The position numbers and the translations under genes were made by a program. DNA of 64,000 nucleotides, taken from Sequoia sempervirens (Eukaryota > Streptophyta > Pinopsida > Cupressales > Cupressaceae). The notes under the pieces are model-generated. The model searched no databases and was not told where the DNA came from. It saw nothing but the letters and a program-made list of their open reading frames with translations. Positions 23,319-36,900 of the stretch are shown in pieces. The DNA lies in the NCBI GenBank assembly GCA_007258455.2, contig VDFB02270651.1, forward strand, positions 704,593,360 to 704,657,359, read 5' to 3'. Each line of letters opens with the position of its first letter. The first letter of the stretch is position 1.

Positions 23319-24262
23319 TCCTCCACCACTAGGAATAAGCTTACTTCTAGAAGATTGTAATAATATGGGGATACAAAACTCTCAACTACATCACATGCCC
23401 CCAAATAGTTGATGTTTCATCAACCAAGTCCCACTAGACCCTTACCTAATCTAGCTCTTAACCTCAAAGTTCCAGCCTCTGATACTATAGAATGTGTATG
23501 AACTCCAAAATAATTTTCCTGCCCTCCTTGACATGCAAGACACCCCTATAAAAAATATGAATCACATCCAAAATATATTCCTAACTTAAATAGGGGACAC
23601 ATCATCAATGCACAAAAGTTTGGGTAGAAATGAAAGGTGGTAGGTGACATGACTAATCCTCTCAAGGATTTCAAAAGGTCTAACAAATTACAGTATGATT
23701 TTAGAACCCTTTCCATAAAAAAATTGTCTCTTATGTGGTTGCACTCTCAAAAACACATGGTCACCCATTAAGAAATGTTAATCCAATCTCTTGGCATCAA
23801 AATAATTCTAGTGATCCTAGGAAATCATCAACTAATCCCTAATCTAAATCACTAGCTACTCCACATTTTATAGCCTCTCTAAACCAAAATTTACATGCTC
23901 CACCAACCTATTCCAACTCAACGTATTCAACAAGGTTAGCCATACAATTCCTAAAATGGTTTCATTCCAAGAGAACTATGTACTCATTATTACAAGAAAA
24001 TCCCACAAGGTACAAATAGTTCTCCCACTTGGACTTCTAGTACAAAATATACAATAAAAACATGTACTCAATCACCTAATTCACTCTATTCGTTTAACCA
24101 TTTATCTTAATATGGTAGGAAAAACTAAAATTAGGTTGAACACCCAAAGCATATTGCAAGGATGTCCACAACATATAATTTAACACTAAATCACAACAAA
24201 AATGATCCTACAAGGAACTTCATGCAAGCACATAATTTCTTTCATAAACACACATGCCACTT
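23319..24262 (-). pseudogene. pol: Z: ruined chromovirus integrase C-terminal half with GPY/F and chromo-like end
   Basis: No long open frame remains, but the minus strand still translates piecewise into a recognisable order. Integrase core (LQYALGVQPNFSFSYH near 24110-24160, KSKWENYLYLVGFS near 24000-24030), then GDHVFLRVQPHK near 23730-23775 and FEILERISHVTYHLSF near 23640-23690 (GPY/F module), then a chromo-like tail ETSTIWGHVM near 23390-23420. Stops and frameshifts occur every 20-40 codons, so it is much older than G1 and G2. Similarity to Tekay/Del-type chromoviruses is from memory of the family and not from a search. Confidence 0.65.
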
Positions 24263-25345
24263 GTTGTCAATCAGGATTGCACCCTAGCAAAGTTAGACTT
24301 AACTTTCCTATTGAAACATGGAAACACACTCAGGTTGTGGGTGACCTATGGCGAGAAGGAATCTCTAGAAGGGCTAGTTCCCCTAGCAGATCACCTAAAC
24401 TATAGAATTTTCCTAAGGAAAGGGTTTAGAACGATTACTTGAAATGAAATCTAAAACCTAATGGTGATGTGCCAAAACTTTATCTTATTTTAATGAATTC
24501 ACTCACAATCAATTTCTCAAAAACATTAACTTCCACAATCTCACCTAAAACATACAACTCAATAGTAATTTGTATGAAAGCTCAAAACTGAACACCACAC
24601 AACCTGAATCATATGAATTATTGCACACAGATTCATAATAACAAGACATAAAAAGGATTCATTACTAGAATCACAATGAACATCAAATTGCTACTACAAA
24701 TATGAGACAAAAAAAAGAGATAGGAATGCTTTGTTTTTCTTATTAAAACTGAAGGAGTGTGAAAAATGAGTACAAATACCAAGCTTACAAAGCTTTCTGC
24801 AAGTGAGCAAGAAAGTAAGAAGCAAATATAAACTTAGAAAAACTAAGTTTTTCTCCAATATGTGACCAAAGTGTCTCCAATAGTGAGAATAGAAAAATAT
24901 GGCTGAACTCATCTTCAGAATAGAAACTTCAATTTCATTTTCGAGCTCCAAAGAAAAGCCTCAAAATCAATGCTCAAATTGCCTTCATACTGTGTTAGAA
25001 TGATGGAAACTTTCTATCACAATTGGGTCGACCCAAAAAACTCAAAAAATCAGGCTCAAACTAACTAAAAACTGAAATAGAAACTTCAGTTTTCCCATTT
25101 TCTTCCTATTTCACCCAAAAAGACTCAAATTCAAATAGGAAATCTCTATCAACACTTAACTGCATTTTAAAAAATAACAAATATTAAGGCAATTTATAGC
25201 AACATTTCCTTAATAATGTTTTACATCATCTACAGTTTTAACTTTACACAATAGAAAGACTCGAAAAGATATGAGTCTTGAGCCGATTCTACAAAAATAC
25301 AAGGCGAAACATATGATTTTGATTTTAATTTGCCAAGTATTGAGC
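24263..25345. other. Unassigned region
   Basis: Just over 1 kb with several short open frames on both strands (for example 24202-24405 plus, 24694-24951 minus), none protein-like. No LTR ends or TSDs recognised. Confidence 0.5.
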
Positions 25346-25660
25346 ATATATTGATTTTCTATAAAAATCATAAAAAATGGCCAAGGTTCATAGGTTTGAC
25401 TTTTCCTCCAAGGTCATAAAATAAATCAAAGGCACAAGGACATTTGATTTTCTAATAAAAATAAAAAAAATCTCAAAGGCATATAGACTTGATTTTTTCC
25501 CCAAAATCGTAAAAGAGCTAAGGCACAACTATATGATTTTCTTAAAAAATCATAAAAAAAAGTGAAAGCATGAAAGACTCAACCTATAGAATGAAGGGGC
25601 CTAGGCATATATGATTTTCTCAAAACATAGAAATCACTAAGGAAAAGCATAATGCCATGG
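25346..25660 (+). repeat. Degenerate tandem repeat of about 75-95 bp
   Basis: Four diverged units start with an ATAT-TGATTTTCT-type core at about 25346, 25442, 25531 and 25606. Each core is followed by a complementary AAAAATCATAAAAA run, so it could fold as a short hairpin, and then by an AAGGCA-containing spacer. Confidence 0.45.
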
Positions 25661-27428
25661 AAGTATTAGTGAAGGCACTTTGATTTTTAATTCAATGTGA
25701 TAAAATCACAAAGCTCGAATTAAGGTAATGAAGGAAAACCCTAAGACAAAACTCCTGAAATCTACCTTTTTCGCATCATTTTGTATTCTTTGATTTTGGA
25801 GGAAAATGCTCTACTTGGCTGCCACCATGGGGATTAGGGTTTGGAGCTCGAGCTTTCTTCCATGGAGTTTTGAAACCCTCCCAATAGTTGAGTCTTGCAG
25901 GAAAAGATTGTTACAAATCTAAATAATAATCTCCATTTCGAGTGCATTTTTTTCCTTCTTGGCCATGACCACCTCTATTTTTCTAATGCATTCTTGCTTT
26001 GATTATCTTCTGTTGATATCCTCTTGCATTTTGAGACTGCCATGGTTGGTATCAACTTGAACTTTGGAATGCATTTCTTTTCTGAAAGTTTTTTGAAAAT
26101 TTGAGGTAAGATCCATCCATTTAACCCAACATTAGTTCATTATCCTTCACCAGAAATAAGCTCGATTCGAGCTCAATGTAAATAAAACAATGAAAATATG
26201 TGTTTCTTTGCATTCTAAATGCAAGCTCCTATACGCTAGGTTTATGATGTCATTCATTTATGAATTTTTCCTTGTTTTTATGACTGTGGATTCATACTCC
26301 CAAGCTCTTCTCATTTTTTTGTATATATGCAAACCTTTTTCATGCAAGCTTTTGTGGGTTGGACCCTTATTTGAAAGAAACAAAACCACCTCCTAGGTTG
26401 TGGCTAAAAAAATGAAACATGTACATTATACTCTGTAAAATGAGAAGCTCTCTCCATTTGATGGCTCCATTATTTTGGGTTTTCCATTGTGTGATAAAAA
26501 ATGCTATGTTATTTATTTTTTGAAAGAAACAACAGAAAACACTTATGCATAGAAGGCCACGACCTCTTGAATTTTTGGGTATTTGCTTACACATGAATAT
26601 TTTTTGCTCTCTATACTTATTGTTGCTCCATTTAAAATATAGGAAAATGGGTTTGAAACCCTAGCTCGTAGCTTCTCTTTTCATGGTTCTGAAAACATAT
26701 CTTGCTTATTCTCTATTTTCATTTTAGAGCACATTCTCTACAAATTCTAGGTATTTTTTCACCTGCATTTTTATGTTCAAATCCCCCTCGTGGCTGCCAC
26801 TATATTTGAATTTTTTTATTCAATATAGAAATGAGTGAAAGACTTTTGTCAATCTATCCCATTTACTTCTCTGGATGCTTCTTACTTGTTTTACATTTGA
26901 AAGGAAAATGCACCTATAGGTGTTATAAGGACTTAACACTGTAGGTTGTAGTTTACGTCACATTCTGAAAATGTGTAAAGAAAATACTTCTCACCATATT
27001 TTTTCTTTAGAAGCATCAAACAACTAATTCCAAACCCTCTTTTATAAATGTTTTCTTTCAAGGTTGAATCTTGTCACCATGTTGAAACAAAATCTTGAAT
27101 ACAATGCTTTTATTTTGCTTTAATTATGATGTTTTCCAAAAGTCATGCTTCCTTCAAATGTTGCATATGGATTGATGATGCTTTTAGTACATTACATAGA
27201 TGCCAATGATGATTCTTATGCACTCTATGCTATGGCTTTATCCATTATCTTTATTTATGTTGCTTCACTTTTTTGTGACTATGCATTCCTAATGCACTTT
27301 TACTCCTTCTGACCTTGAAAAGAAGTTTCTTCTCCACCATTGTGACTTGTATGAGTTATCCTTGACAATGAAATCTTGATGATTGCTTCTTCTAGCATCC
27401 ATAAATACTACACTCTTTGCTGCCCCAC
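25661..27428. other. Unassigned AT-rich region, target of element W
   Basis: No gene recognised. It continues beyond W at 37805-38005 and beyond V at 44429 onward, since W and V inserted into one block. It may be part of a long terminal or flanking region of T, but I cannot show that. Confidence 0.4.
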
Positions 27429-27433
27429 ATATA

Positions 27434-28067
27434 TGTTAGGAAAAGGTGTGTTGTACACCTTGCATAATGTATTTAATGTAATTATTCTTGGGGCCACTTT
27501 ATGTTGCATGTAACATTGGGACATAAGTTAAGTTGCTAAAATGTAATTTTTTAATATTGGGGAAAATAAATAAATAAATTACACAATATTAAATAAGGGG
27601 ACATGGTTTGTAATCTCATGGTTTTAGTCACATGGTTTTGTGTAATACCACTTAGTGGTTTTGTGGGAGCTTGCTTCTATTAAAGCAACCACAAGGGTAG
27701 TTATTGTGAGATGCAATTCTGCATGTTAGCTCTGGATAGTATTTGTGAGGGTTTGAAGCATGGAACAGGATGTGTGGTTGCATGCTTGTTCACATGGATT
27801 GCTTGGAGAGGGCTTGTTGCTTCAATGGTGTTCATGGAGATTCAGAAGATGTATTGTAATATTTATTGTTGAATAATACATGAGAAATGGATGCTTTTGG
27901 AGGCTGGGTTTTTTTCCCCCTTGAGGGTTTTCCTAGGATATATCTTGTTTCATATTTTCATAGGTATGTTGTCTATTCTCTTGCATGTGTATTTTGAATA
28001 CTTAGATGCATAGATCTCTTTTTGGGTTATGTGGAAATTGTCTTTAATTGGCTGCAAGTTTCCAACA
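27434..28067 (+). repeat. W 5' LTR
   Basis: 634 bp. Compared with the 3' LTR it has an extra 14-bp copy of an AGTCACATGGTTTT segment near 27628 and scattered substitutions. The TATA-like site here is mutated (TATTAAAG). Confidence 0.87.
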
Positions 28068-28081
28068 AGTAGTATCAGAGC
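28068..28081 (+). promoter_or_regulatory. W primer-binding site
   Basis: AGTAGTATCAGAGC, two changes from the common TTGGTATCAGAGC form, directly after the 5' LTR. Confidence 0.55.
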
Positions 28082-29185
28082 TTTGGTTGTGGTTGTATAA
28101 CCCTTGGTTGAGAAAAATCTTGTTTAAAGTTTGAATCTATGTATTGCATGTAATAATCAAAGACATGGCAAGATATGAGGGCTTTGCAAGTTGTTTATTG
28201 CAGATCTGAAGATTTTGGGTATGTTGTTTTGATGGGTTGTTTACAGATTTGGGGTGTGAGAAATTTTGGGTGAAATGGGTTTCTTGGTGTTTTATTCAAA
28301 TTTTTGGGGTGAGCTTTCATAAATGATCTCCTGGCCCAAAACAAGCCTCACGGTTGGATCCATGCTGGCCAAGAGACAAATTTTGATATATAATTTTCCC
28401 TATTTTGGTTACTAGAAAAAAAAGCATTTTTTTTTTGTAAAAACCCCCTTTCTTGTAGTCGTACGACCGTGAATATTTTATTTGAAAACATAAAATAAAA
28501 TCCCATCATTTAAAAAAATTGTACCTGCAAAATTATTGAAAAATAAATAAAAATAGAAAGGATGATGAAAAACTTTTATTGAAAAGTTTTGAGAAAACAA
28601 AAAAAATTATTAAAAAAATTGGAATTAAAATATCGATTAAAAAGTTTTTTATTGAAAAAATAAAAAAAATTAAGGGCAAGTGGGGGGGGGGGTGCAGACT
28701 GGCCCACCCCTCGGCCTGCATACCCTACTGCATGGCTTGTCGGCCTGACCGACTTTGTTAGCTAGTGGCAAGGTGGAGCCTACTGTAAGTCAATCGTCGA
28801 CAGTGGTACATAGTACTGCTGAAGGCTTTTAAATAGGCTTTATTTATTTTTTAAAATTTCAAACTTTTTAAAATATCCACCTTAAATATTAATGTAGCTC
28901 GATGCATTTTTTTATGAAAAATAAATGAATTTAAATCCAATTTTGGGTCCACCACCAGGTGAGCGGCACCGCCCGGGTGGGGGCCACTACTCAGCCACCA
29001 AGGGTGGCTAAATTTTTTTTTCCTCGGGGTCAAATTGCACTTTTTCTTCTTAGGGGCATAACTTTCACCTAGACTATCTTTTTTTCACCTTCTTAGACTC
29101 ATTGGAAAGGTGACTCATATCTCTACGCTATGGTGCTAGATATTTATCTATATTTTGTAGTTTTGATAATGTTTTTTTCTTGGTT
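28082..29185 (+). other. W internal region, 5' part, noncoding
   Basis: 1.1 kb without a protein-like frame. Holds a run of ten or more G (28681-28692) followed by a C/G-rich patch to about 28800. Confidence 0.55.
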
Positions 29186-30139
29186 AAAGTTGTAACACCC
29201 CTCCATTTTGTCCTCTGTTGATTAGACAATGTTTTCCCCATGTTACGCTTTGTTTCTAATAACTCTTGAATTAAGGTGTTTGGTTATTGTTTGATCACTC
29301 TCTGTTAAGTGACGTGAATGTTATAGTTTGATGTGATTGTATTTTATTATGAGGTTATCATTATGGCATGTTTTGGATTAGCATAGTATGTACTTGAATT
29401 AATGATGCCTTGTGTTTTGATTATGTTAATGATGTAAGCTTTGTCAGTTAGTGATACTGTATTGGTGAAGGGGATGGGATCACATCACTCGCATGTGAGC
29501 GCCCTGTGATTCCGTGATTTCCTCTTCACGGTGTGTTTTATTATGTTATATGCATGTTTGACACTCGTGTGGTTGTAGGATGCAGGTACAGGACATCGAC
29601 TCCACCTGGTTCCACAGGTCTGAGCGTGTCCCTTGTTCAATGGAAATCGATTGAGAGATAGTAGCTAGGGTTTTCTATGTCAAGCCACCACCCTAGTCAC
29701 AGTGTGTCATCGGGTTGTAGTCGGGTTGGTTGTTATGTTGCCCTTGTCTCCTTGGTTTTTTATTTAAATTCAAGTTAATGGCTTGTGTTGCTAAACTGTG
29801 ATTAATTACATTTGATTGTAATGCTAGGAATGTTATTTACTGTATTAATTAATTTAATTTAATTAATAAAATAATCTAATATTAGATTAGATTTATTTTA
29901 TTGGTTAATTAAATTAATTGTGTGAATTGATTAAGTTATTCCTTGAATTAAAAGTGTTAAAAGATTTAAATTCGTTGTGTGGAAAGAAGGTTTTAAAATA
30001 AATTGAATTATATTTAGAAATTTGAAAAGTGTTTTAAGTTATTACAAAAAAATTCAAATGTTTTCAATGCAATGACTTTGGGGTAGAAAAGATATTTTCT
30101 GAAATAGTTGACTAAATTGGGGAAAAGATATTTTGAGAA

Positions 30140-30300
30140 GATTGGAATTTGAATTGAAATTTGAAATTTGAATTTGGGATATGTATTTGAATTTGAAATT
30201 TGATTTGAATTTGAGTTACAATTTAATTTGAATTTGAGTTAGAATTGAATTTGGAATTGATTTTGAATTTGAGTTGAATTTGGGAATTTTGGGAAAAGGA
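30140..30300 (+). repeat. ATTTGA-type short tandem repeats in S1
   Basis: Alternating GAATTTGA and GAAATTTG motifs fill about 160 bp. Probably a decayed hexamer microsatellite. Confidence 0.6.
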
Positions 30301-31179
30301 ATATATTTCATTTGGGGGTTTTAATTTTTGGGGTGTGTGGTTTTGGAATAGAGAATTTGGTTTGCAAAAAATGAGAAGAGGGCTTTTGGGATTTTGAATG
30401 GAATCTTGGTGGAGAGATGAAGGTATTGGGAGGAGATTGGAAAATGATGGAAACAACAAAGGATCCCACACTAATTTGTTCTTCAAGCTCTTGTATCAGG
30501 TTTTATTCTTGTTTTGTGTTTGAAGTTTTGAAAATTTTGTTCAATCTAATGGAAAGATAGAGAACATTCTGAAACCCTTCTGAATCATGGAAAATTAAAC
30601 AAGAAATGAATCAGACTATAGAGATTTCAACAATGAAAATGAAACCAAAGAAGAACACCAGAAAATCTTGAAACCCTTCTTTTAAAAATTAGTAATTACT
30701 ATAAAAGAAATTCATGGAATTGTATTTGGAAAAAAAAAAATTCTGGAAAAATTCGTTTTGTAAAATCTTTGTTCAATTCAACTGTATAAAAAGGAAATTA
30801 TATATATATAGATATAATACATATATATATATATATGATATATACATGTATATATATGTATTATATATATATTTTTATATGGGAATTCGTCCCTGAGACT
30901 CAGACGCAGAATAGGGGAATCGCGTATTTATTTTCGTTGCATTTTTTAATTTTATTTTTAGAATCCGTTGTGTAGGAAAATGGAGGGAACGGCTTGCCCC
31001 ACAGTAGCCCCCATAGGGAAGCAACTGTGGAGGCAGCGCTGCTGCCTTCACAGGCAGCGGCGTTGCCTGCACAGCGCCCCCCTGTGGGGAGGGCTGCGTG
31101 GTAGCTCCCACAGGGTCGCGACCTTCATATTAGGGTTTGGGGAGACATGAAATAAAACAAAAAAAAATTGGACTTCCTT

Positions 31180-31470
31180 TTTTCTATATATATATTATAT
31201 TAATATAACATATATGTTATGTATATATATAATATTTATATTATATATATTATATATGTTATATATATAATATGTTATAATCGTTAATTTAAATATTATT
31301 TAATTTATATAATAATTATATTATATATTAAATATATAATATATATAATATATATTTTAAATATTTGGAAATTATTTAATATTTGGGTTGGGGATTGCAA
31401 TTCATTAATTTAATTGGGATAAAATATATTTTCTCATATAAATATATATTTAATATATATTTATATTTAA
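31180..31470. repeat. TATA-rich low-complexity tract in S1
   Basis: Almost only A and T, with many short palindromes of TATATAATATA type. A similar shorter tract lies at 30797-30880. Confidence 0.7.
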
Positions 31471-33933
31471 AAATTAAGTTTTCAATATGATTATTCCATC
31501 GAAATAAATGCAAAAATGGATGGTAGAATAGAATGATTAATTAATAGATTGCTTGAACATAATGAATAAATTAAGGAAATGAAATATCAATGAAATTTGA
31601 CGGACCTTGATTATGTACAGCTACTGTTAATTTTTAATTAATTATTTGTGCTATACCATTGTTTTGCTTGGATTTAATATATCCTAATGATAGCGTATTA
31701 AATTACTTGAAATGCTTCTAGGGAGATCATTTTGCGTTGTGCTATGTAACATCATTGGTTGAGATTGGTCAATTCAGATGCAATTGGTACTTCATTTGAA
31801 AGTTAAAGCGTGTATATTAATTTAATTATTAGGAATTGAAATCCCTTGAATAATATTTACTTTTATCAAAGTTGAATAAAGAATATCATTTAACATTATG
31901 AAATACGTGAAAATTAATTAGTATAATTGTGCTTGGATTAGAAGGTTTATGCAAGTTATGTTTTTTTTTTTGTTTTGAATTGTGTTATTGTACTTTGAAA
32001 ATTAAGGTTAGTGCAATGATTAAATATTTGATAATGGTTAGGATTGAAATCTGAAGCAAAATTGACGTTCTCAAATGTGTAAAGAAAAGGGTTAATTATT
32101 TCAATGTTATTATAACACGTAGAATGTTATTTTAAAGTTTTATATTCTATTGCCTTAAATGGTGAATAGGAAATGAGGTTTGCTTTTATGTTGCAAGGAA
32201 TAGTTAAGGTTCAAGAAAGTTATGTTGTTTAGAACGTTGATGTATAGTTAAAGGATTAAGTGTATGACGTATTTGTGTACTTGTTTATGAGAAAAGATCG
32301 TTATGTCAAATACATCTTTAGTTATTTAAAGAACGTGTGTTTATATGACTGTTGATTTAAGTGAATTCTTGTTGGTATTGTATGGGCAATATTGTTATGG
32401 TGATAAATTTATGAGTGTGCTTTGGTTGTGTTGGATTTTGTTCCTTGAGACTAGGGACTCTTTGATTTCATTGTTAATCCGTGTTTGTCTTGTTGATCAT
32501 GTAAGTCTTCCAGTGGTGTTTTCTGGAGATGATGTTATGTCTCTTGTGATTTGCTTTGTCTATCTTGGGTTGTGTGTGAGTTAAGCTTCAGTGAAACCTG
32601 GTTCTTTGAACGGGTTGTGTGACCTTGTGATTAAAGGTCGAGTTGTGTATCAGTTCATTATGTGGGTTGTTGTTATGTTAGTCAACCTTGTGTTAGCCTT
32701 GGGTAGTGTACACTTTGGTTTCAAGTTTTGTACATCCATAGTGATGTGTTACCTGTTGAGGTGTTTCGGCTATTTGTGATAAGTGTTAGTGCATCGTCTA
32801 CCCTTGGCATGTGGTTGAGTTATGTGTTGTCTATAGGGGAGTGGCTTTCAACGAGCCCCGGGCCCAAAGTGGTACCATGATAACTCGTGTGAGAGTTAAT
32901 TAATTAAGTGAAAATTAAATAACTTATACTAGGGAGAGAGTAGTTTTGAACATTAATAAGATAATTTAGCCTCGCTCATTGGCTCAAGGGCTTGTACGAG
33001 ACTTGAGATGAGTCGGGAAGGCCTGGAATGGCAAGATCGTTATCTTGTCTTCTCGAAAGATAACCGATTCCGCTCTGGTGTGCATATGGCACCGAGTTCG
33101 TGAGAGGTTACCAGGATATCCCTAGAGGGGGGTCGAGACCTAGGAAGAACACCATTGGATAACCAATGCAGGCTTTGCGATGACACTCCTCCTATGACAA
33201 CAGTTGGTATGGTGTTGTACCGTTGGTTTTATTGTACAGTGATTGTACTTGATTTGTACTCTGGAAGCATTGTAACCATTGTGTTAAGTGATGTGGTATT
33301 TGTTCTTGATTCAGTTTAGTTATGTTTTAGCCTGTGTCTAGAGGTAGTTGGTCTTCTCTAGGAAATCCTTGTTACTATCTCCTAGCACGGGGGGTGAGCC
33401 TTTTGGTTTCACTTGGTTGGGTGGAACGTGCACCTTCCTCTGTTGGTTTTTGCTCTTGCTCGTGTGGACGAGACTTTCATGTTGGAGAGCTCGTTGGATC
33501 CAGTTGCTTTTCTGGCTTCGTTCTTTTAGTTGTTATTATATTCTTTTACCCCTCATTTGTTATCGAGGTGGAGGTTGTAATTCGTAATCATGCTTATTGG
33601 AATTACCTCATTCGGGGAATGAGAGTTGTAATCTTATTGTGAAAATATTGTTAATTGATATCATTTGGTATTTCTTATCCTTGATGTAATTTATCTTGTA
33701 GGGAATGTATGTAATCTTAAGTTCCTTAAGTGATTAATGTTTTGGTTTCTTTTGATGTTAATTGTTGTGGGGGTTTTAAAGTAATCTTTGTCTCATGGCC
33801 TTAGAGGTTGTTGGCAATGTGTATTCATCTTACATGTTAATAGTACTTAACCAAAAATAAATAAAAAAATTGGGGTGTTTAAGTAGCGTATTGCAACTTC
33901 CTCTAGGGTTGCATGGTGGGGCATTACAAAAGT

Positions 33934-36900
33934 CAAGTGTTCTATTTGAGCTTTGAGAGGGCATATCGGGTGCATACGGAGTTGGGTTTTGGACTTTGAA
34001 TAGTCAACACAAAGCTTTTTTAGAGTAATACATAGTGGATCAGGTTTGGAGTTATTTTGGCATGGTTTATTTGTTGTTTTCCTTATCTGAGCTATTTATG
34101 GGTTTCTTTGACTATGGTGATACTATGATTTTATGGATGATTGGATCTTGAAGATTTGATGTTAGGATTCATTGTATGCTCAGTTGTAGATCTTAGATTA
34201 TTCTCTCATTTGACATGGTTATCAGTATATGGTTGGATTTGTATGTTGCATTGTTGTATCTACAAGTTGTGCAATTATGTAGGTGAGCTATACTTACATG
34301 TTGCATTTATGACTTGGACATGGGTTGTCTTTTCCCATTGATATTTTAGTGTTGATGCATGTTTAGTTTTGGTGGCTTGGTTTGGTCACTTGGTTTGCTA
34401 GTTTCGTTGTCATATTGAGGATGTGAGATGGTATTATCAGGTATAGTCATGATGTGAGACCTATGTAGTTGAATATGTTATGCAGATATGTGGACACGGT
34501 TGGGTTGAGTTGTTGGTACATTTGGTGGTGTGTTGGTGGTGTGTTTGGTTCCTTAACTATGGTACTTGAATATGGACATGTTTGGAAAATCAGATCAAAG
34601 GTTGATTTGGTGTTTGATTCATTTGGTCTATATGGTTATTCTCTTAGATATCTCACTTTGCAGTTTACTGATGTGATGATGAGTTTGCATGTTTCAATGA
34701 TTGGATCTACAAGTCATGTAGGTTGTGGATTAGATACCCGTTTACTTGTAGTGGGATGAATTGGTTGTGGATTATCTTTATTCACCAAGTTTGATTCCTT
34801 GTTGTTGTAGACTTTGATAATTGGCCTTGTTCTTGGTCATTTGTACATTGCTATGTGTGCTTAGAGATGAGAGGATGGATGTTTCTTATAGTACTTGGAT
34901 AGTTTCTTTTGGGACTTGTAGCATGTGGTTTATCATGATGTCATGGATAGCTTGGTTACACTTTTGAGTGGGAACTTTTGACAGTGATGAATTGGAAGTG
35001 TTGGATATGTTTATGATGGTTTAGCAGTTATAGGTATCTTCTTGGCTTGGATATTTTGGTTCTACTTGTTATGTTACTGAAATTTCAGTTGTGTGTGTAG
35101 ACCTGAATGATCTTCATGGAGAGGATGGTTGTCACGATGCCATGTGTGACTCAGTATCACAGTTCAATGGGAGTTTTTGGCAGTGATGTGGATTCACCAT
35201 TTGATGGTGGATGGTCTTTTGTAGTGATTATTGGTGTCATGGATAGACTCTTGGTTTCTACTTTTATGCAGTGATGGTTCATTGACATATTTGATTTCAT
35301 TAACAGAGAATGGTTATATTCATGTGGTTTGGATATATTGACATCTTTGGTTGCCATGCAAGACTTCTTTAGTCTTTTGTTGAGGTGTCATGATTTGTAT
35401 TCTAATATGTGATCCTTGTTTTGATATGATGATTATGCTATTATGTCGTGATTTACTCTTGATCGTACGTTATAGTTTTGACATGATACATGTGCTTGTT
35501 ATGTTCTTTGGATCATATGATACTCTTTGAGGAGGTGTGAGATCATGATGTTATGGTTATATTCTTGATTCCTAGATTGGATATATGACTTTGATCTTGG
35601 TTGGTTCTCTTGGTATTGGATACATTGATCATTTTTTTGATTACTTCATGATGCTGCTATGTTGCATTTGGAGTTTGGAATGGATTGGCTGGTTACAGGG
35701 ACTCATGGATACTTGGAGACATAGGTGAGGATAGAGTTCTCTTGTGATTAGAGACATGTATTGAGATGGTTACTCTTGATGAGATTTCACCAAGAAGTCC
35801 GAGGAGTGTACACCTTTCTTGGACATGAGTTCAACATGGACCTATGAGGAGAGTGTCCTGGGATGAGTCATGATGACTTGGATGTATTGGAGTAGCATTC
35901 TCATTCCCCACTCTTGGTCTACTCGACAGTTTTCACTTGAGAGGTATTTCCCATTTTTTCTTTCAAGTGCATAATGTTTATGCTTTATCTTCTCATGCAT
36001 ATGGATCTTGAGCTATGGATATATGGTTTTGGAGGGTTCATTTGAGGAGTGTTGGCATGTTTATCTCCTTATGCATTGTGATTACATTCATTGATATTTA
36101 GTTTAGGAGATGTAGTGGGCTTATTTCCTTCATTGGGAATGGATTTAGTTTGATCTTCTTTGATTTGTGAGAGGCTTACATCCATGTTGGTTACATGATA
36201 CATATGTTATGTTTGATCTTGGTAATTGAATGGTTGGGTGTTGTCATGGCTCTTCTTATGGGGTGTCATGGAGGATATCATACTTGACATAGTTGGCATT
36301 TAGAGGTGTATGTAGGAGATTTTTCTACATGTATATGATGTGCAAAGTTTCTCTCTTTGGTCTTGGTTATCTTCCTAGATGTTTGGTTTCACATTACATT
36401 AGTTTGAGGTTTTGTTGGAGCTATTGTGATTACTAGCTTGTGGTCATGTGTTTTCACTTATGTTCTTGTGTGATGACATGAAGGTTCCTTTATCTTTTTT
36501 TCTTTGTTGGGTGTGGAGAACTTGGGAGAGCTATGGAGACTTGTGGTGAGATTTATTCTTACAGATTATTGATTTATAGGTTTGCATATCATTGTGGATG
36601 ATTAATTGGTTATACATGATGTTGTTTGCACTTTCTATATGATGCTATTGGTAGACTTGGCATGCCTTGATCTTTTTCAGATTTGCATTACGCATGCAGT
36701 GGGAGCTCTTGGATGTGTATGTCATTCTTTGACAAGTTTGTACTTGGATTTTATGATCGTAGTTTATGGGTATATATGTTTACAGCATGAGTATACTATT
36801 TTTGAATACCTTAGAGGTATGGATAGTTGGATGTATTGGAACTTACTGTTGGTGTTATTTTAGCTTTGGGTTTGTGTATCTTGACGACTACTGGTGCATA

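Larger units (their letters stand above)
29191..33928 (+). mobile_element. S1: very long (4,738 bp) probable solo LTR
   Basis: Begins TGTAACACCCC and ends GGGGCATTACA (near inverted repeat ends), with a perfect TSD AAAGT at 29186-29190 and 33929-33933, inside W. No internal domain, PBS or coding is visible, so the simplest reading is a single LTR left after LTR-LTR recombination. A TATA-like TATAAAAA is at 30785-30792. Composition is patchy: short ATTTGA-type repeats at 30140-30300, a GC-rich island at 30985-31110, TATA-rich palindromes at 30797-30880 and 31180-31450. The G+T-rich right third holds a conserved-looking block near 32840-33200. The assignment as LTR and not another 4.7-kb element type is inference. 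Confidence 0.65.

Noticed and set aside
24202..24442. Overlapping plus-strand open frames after the Z remnant
   Set aside because: Two frames are open over the same stretch, with no domain and no continuation. Treated as chance.
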